Under the pieces are notes generated by a model. It worked only from the letters and a program-made list of their open reading frames with translations. It made no database searches and was not told the origin of the DNA. Source: Scortum barcoo (taxonomy: Eukaryota > Chordata > Actinopteri > Centrarchiformes > Terapontidae). From it: a stretch of 64,000 nucleotides of DNA. The stretch is from assembly GCA_023238725.1 (NCBI GenBank), contig CM041546.1:8295983-8359982 (forward strand), given 5' to 3'. A program made the translations under genes and the position numbers. Of the stretch, positions 61,401-64,000 are shown piece by piece (the first letter of the stretch is position 1; each line of letters opens with the position of its first letter).

Positions 61401-63371
61401 GGGAGAACAACTGCCCTTTGGTCATGTGATTGATCTTCATTCAAGCCGGACCAGATTTAAATAATTCCATACATCCAAGTCCATCCTCCGCTCATCCGGT
61501 CCCTGTGCTTCTCTCTCACAGACGCCCCATGTAAGTGCACTGTGTCAAGCACGCAAGAGATTTGGTAATTTGGACGACACCCCACATCTCAGCCAGAAAG
61601 TGGCAAATAGCTTTTCCTCTAGGTGTAGTGTAACTCATGGGAGTCAGGTTGTTGCTAAAACACACAACATCCTCCAAGATCCTCTTCTGCCAAACGCACA
61701 TCTGGCCCTGGAGCGCCCCCACCCCCCCCTCCCCTTCCCTCCTCCCTCCTTCCCTCCTCCCTTTCCCTCCTCCCTTTCCCTCCTCCCTTTCCCTCCTCCC
61801 TTTCCCTCCTCCCTTGCTTTCCCCTGCCCTGTCCTTAATCAACTTGCCTTTTACAGGCAGCAGTTGTATTTTTAACCCAGAGAAACACCTGGAGCTGATC
61901 TAGACGGTCTCTCCCTCCTCAGAGGGTTTGATGGAAGAGCAGATTCATCACATTCACTGGGGTTTTTCCAGGTCCCCAGTGTGTACTGTGTGAATAAAGA
62001 AAGCTGCAGAGAAGGCATGTTTGCAGAGTTGAAACCACCCTGGTTTTAGAGTAGTTTCTATTTTAAACCAGTGGGAGCACCTGGATGGTGTGGAGTGCTG
62101 TTAATGGAGATTCAAAATTTTTTTCCAGAGTTGGTGGGAAACTCTTTGGATAAAGAATACATTTCATTTCATGATGCGAGTTGAAACTGAACCTGTACTC
62201 CTGTAAAATTGCATCCTGCAGCACATTGTACTGACTTTGCTATTGCCACATTTCATTTATTGCATAACAATTCTTTTTTACTTGTGGTATTTGCTTTTTA
62301 TACATAGTGCTGGAGAGAGCCTGAGATTTAAGAATTCTGGTGCCAATTTAATTGTTGCATATATATCAATAAAGAACTTGAACTTGAACTTGAACCTAGA
62401 CAGAGTATTTTTACTGCTGGTTTTATGCCACAGAGATGAACATTAACTGTATTGATGCTACAGTATGAAGCAACAGTGCCCTGTTTTATGCACTATAAAG
62501 CCTGCATGGCATAGCTTTTTAAAATTCATATTTACCGAGCACACAATCAAAGAGCCGTTCAGTGAGATGGAGAAGCATCCTAAAGATGCCTTTCTCTTGA
62601 GGACAGAAATACTCCCATATGACATAAGGAGATTAGTTATGGAAATTTAGTGAGAGACAGCATTGTGTCATATGGTCCACAGAGGATGCGTGAGCAATGC
62701 CTGTTTCGTGTTTTGATTTGACTTGAATAAACTCAAATTTCAATGCACTTCATTTCATTGTTCTGACCGAGTGCCCGTTTCCAAATGGTTGAGACAAACG
62801 AGCATCTGTTGAGCCTAAATGGATAACACTTGGTTTCTAAAACAGTGAGTTGAGATCAAATGAAGTCAAATTGGGTCTGCCCGATAAGACTAGAAGTAGA
62901 TTTAAGTAAATTTATTCATCCAGGGTTGTGAACTATAAAAGTTTTAGAACCTGTCCACCGATAACAGAGAGGTTAAAGCTGTTAACTTTTCTTATCTCCT
63001 CCTCCAGACAACTGGAGCTGCACTCCCCAGATGCCAGACACACCGTGGTGCTGCGGTGCCCAGACCAACCATCTGCCCTGTCCTGGTTCTCTGCCATGCA
63101 CTCTGTCACATCCACACTGGCACAGGTCTGTCTTTGATTTCATTGATCTCACAGGTAATTCACATCAATGTCACCATGAGAGTTAGACACTTCGGCGATC
63201 ACACACTGTGATCATAATGCAGATTTGAATCTAATGTGTCTTGAATAATCATGTCTCCCAAAAACTGACATCCCCCCACAGCGGGCGCTGGCAGAGGTCA
63301 TCCAGAACACCGCCAGGACGGGGGTTGCTGGCAGCAAAGAGATACGACACCTGGGATGGCTGGCAGGGAAG
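43474..63371 (+). CDS. sntb1: Beta-1-syntrophin (partial, coding exons 1-4; continues beyond window)
   Basis: Exons 43474-44008, 55290-55533, 63008-63125 and 63282-63371. Junctions are GT/AG with matching phases and give the first 329 residues (human SNTB1 is about 538). The N-terminal half of split PH1 starts near residue 16 (GFVEVLVRERWHKVL). An Asn/Asp-rich linker follows (about 50-75), then the PDZ domain (about 100-182, GLGISIKGGKENKMPILISK with the carboxylate-binding GLGI loop). The second PH1 half comes next, with EATPYVKKGSPVSEIGWE and IPLKMCYVTR, and the last piece ends REIRHLGWLAGK-like (KEIRHLGWLAGK). Sequence around the PDZ is close to mammalian beta-1 and unlike alpha-1. Syntrophins are dystrophin/utrophin-bound scaffolds that recruit channels, nNOS and kinases to the membrane. 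Intron 1 is 11.3 kb and intron 2 is 7.5 kb. PH2 and the syntrophin-unique region lie past the right edge. The exon 4 donor lies in a GT microsatellite. Confidence 0.95.
45102..45127 (+). repeat. (CA)n(TA)n microsatellite
   Basis: A CA run (45102-45120) passing into ATATATAC. Confidence 0.85.
45419..45443 (+). repeat. (CA)12 microsatellite
   Basis: A clean CA run just after a C9 tract at 45401-45409; imperfect CACACA stretches also lie at 45250-45307. Confidence 0.88.
57520..58285 (+). mobile_element. Fossil Penelope-like retroelement (RT C-terminus to GIY-YIG part)
   Basis: Conceptual plus-strand translation in shifting frames gives, in order: LAFLDCA (about 57648), IEVYRKPTHTDQYLLFDSHH (57688-57747) followed by an in-frame TAA and HKLRVI, then ALKQCGYPNWASVKT (from about 57852), NNIVIAFVSGI (about 57940), LLRQAG (about 58033) and QCSEESSYLYTGETKQALH (58103-58159). 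This order matches the C-terminal end of Penelope-like reverse transcriptases followed by the GIY-YIG endonuclease, here YTGET with the conserved Tyr/Gly pair altered to Y-T-G. Stops and frameshifts show it is inactive, and the catalytic RT core is missing, so the copy is 5'-truncated. It lies in sense orientation in sntb1 intron 2. The single-frame open segments inside it are remnants of this element, not genes. Confidence 0.8.
61751..61815 (+). repeat. 13-bp minisatellite, five perfect copies (polypyrimidine)
   Basis: The unit TCCCTCCTCCCTT occurs five times in perfect tandem, inside a longer C/T-only tract beginning near 61722. The minus strand therefore carries repeated GGGAGGAGGG separated by AAA. 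Confidence 0.93.
62360..62396 (+). repeat. Retroelement 3' tail with (GAACTT)n
   Basis: ATATCAATAAAGAACTTGAACTTGAACTTGAA: an AATAAA followed by GAACTT hexamer repeats (62374-62395). This is the pattern of fish non-LTR or SINE 3' ends, which finish in short tandem repeats. About 200 bases to the left (ATTGTACTGACTTTGC, TTTATTGCAT) could belong to the same element. Confidence 0.55.

Positions 63372-63399
<28 letters not shown>
63372..63399 (+). repeat. (GT)14 microsatellite abutting the sntb1 exon 4 donor
   Basis: Begins exactly at the first intron base after AAG (63369-63371), so the splice donor is the first GT of the repeat. Confidence 0.92.
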
Positions 63400-63405
<6 letters not shown>

Positions 63406-63468
63406 GTGCGTGCGCATGTGAGAGGGACAGGGAGCATAAAATTCTTTATAATACCCAACTGTGCAATC

Positions 63469-63494
63469 GTGTGTGTGTGTGTGTGTGTGTGTGT
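63469..63494 (+). repeat. (GT)13 microsatellite
   Basis: Second clean GT run in the same intron, 70 bases after the first. Confidence 0.9.
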
Positions 63495-64000
63495 GCCATT
63501 GATAATTGCCATGTAAGCCTGTAGATTTCTCACATTTTTAATGGGGTACCTTCTCTCTTATTACCATTTGTGACTGTGGTGTGTAGGTGTATATGTGCAT
63601 GTGTGTTCTCTTGTTCTACCTTTTGAGGAGAGAAGCAATTTCAGTTTCACACCTTTAAAAATGATGACATTTTTGGAAAATGAGGACATTTTTGTTGGTC
63701 CTCTCATCTTCAAAGGGCTCTTTGAAGATTAAGACTTTTTGAACAAAACTTAAGATGTTTTGTGTGATATTTCTTTTTTTTTTTATGATATGTGTGTCAT
63801 TTTGTCATTTTAAGGTTTTGTTCTATTTTTCTTGTTGTTACAATTGTTCCATCTTGTTTTTAGATATATCACTTATGACGGCCACTGTGTTTTTGAAACA
63901 AACTACTATACTCACCATGTCATGCAATCACATCTGAAGGCAAAAGTGTGTACAGCTGCTCTGAACAGAGGAAATGGGGAAATTGTTCCTCCACATTTGT

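Larger units (their letters stand above)
55534..63007 (+). other. sntb1: sntb1 intron 2
   Basis: A 7.5 kb intron. Contains a pyrimidine-rich block (about 56770-57070), a fossil Penelope-like element (57520-58285), a 13-bp minisatellite (61751-61815) and a retroelement tail (62360-62396). The remaining stretches show no recognised feature. Confidence 0.6.

Overview
The window looks like nuclear DNA of a teleost fish, probably a percomorph. It is AT-rich and intron-rich, with long (CA/TG)n, (GATA)n and poly-purine tracts. Several 3'-truncated retroelement tails of types common in fish are present, and spliced vertebrate genes with GT/AG junctions can be read directly. There are no bacterial features, CRISPR arrays, rRNA or confident tRNA genes.

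Layout, left to right. (1) 3-1764 (+): the last two coding exons of a larger gene, read as the C-terminus of carmil1, with a long 3' region to about 4735. (2) 5328-16366 (+): a complete 11-exon secretagogin gene (scgn; 272 aa, six EF-hands). (3) 16850-26200: mostly empty, with one orphan terminal-exon-like ORF at 24610-24749. (4) 27601-30004 (+): a complete five-exon CCN3/NOV gene (352 aa) with a TATA box. It is bracketed by two inverted copies of one dispersed repeat (26833-27110 and 31891-32170). (5) 34662-35921 (-): a single-coding-exon RING/B-box/SPRY (TRIM) gene. It lacks the usual coiled coil and has a hydrophobic C-terminal tail. (6) 37200-39310: fish retroelement remnants, including a broken gag-like CCHC reading frame on the minus strand. 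(7) 43474-63371 (+): a CpG-rich promoter and the first four coding exons of beta-1-syntrophin (sntb1), which runs off the right edge. Its intron 2 holds a fossil Penelope-like retroelement and a G-quadruplex-capable 13-bp minisatellite.

The genes do not form a pathway. Carmil1 and sntb1 are cortical actin or membrane scaffolds, scgn is a calcium sensor of neuroendocrine cells, nov is a secreted matricellular signal, and the TRIM is a likely ubiquitin ligase. The order joins a carmil1-scgn pair (human 6p22) to a nov-sntb1 pair (human 8q24). All calls come from reading the sequence; no database search was run. The best candidates for something new are the membrane-tailed, coiled-coil-less TRIM and the inverted repeat pair around nov.
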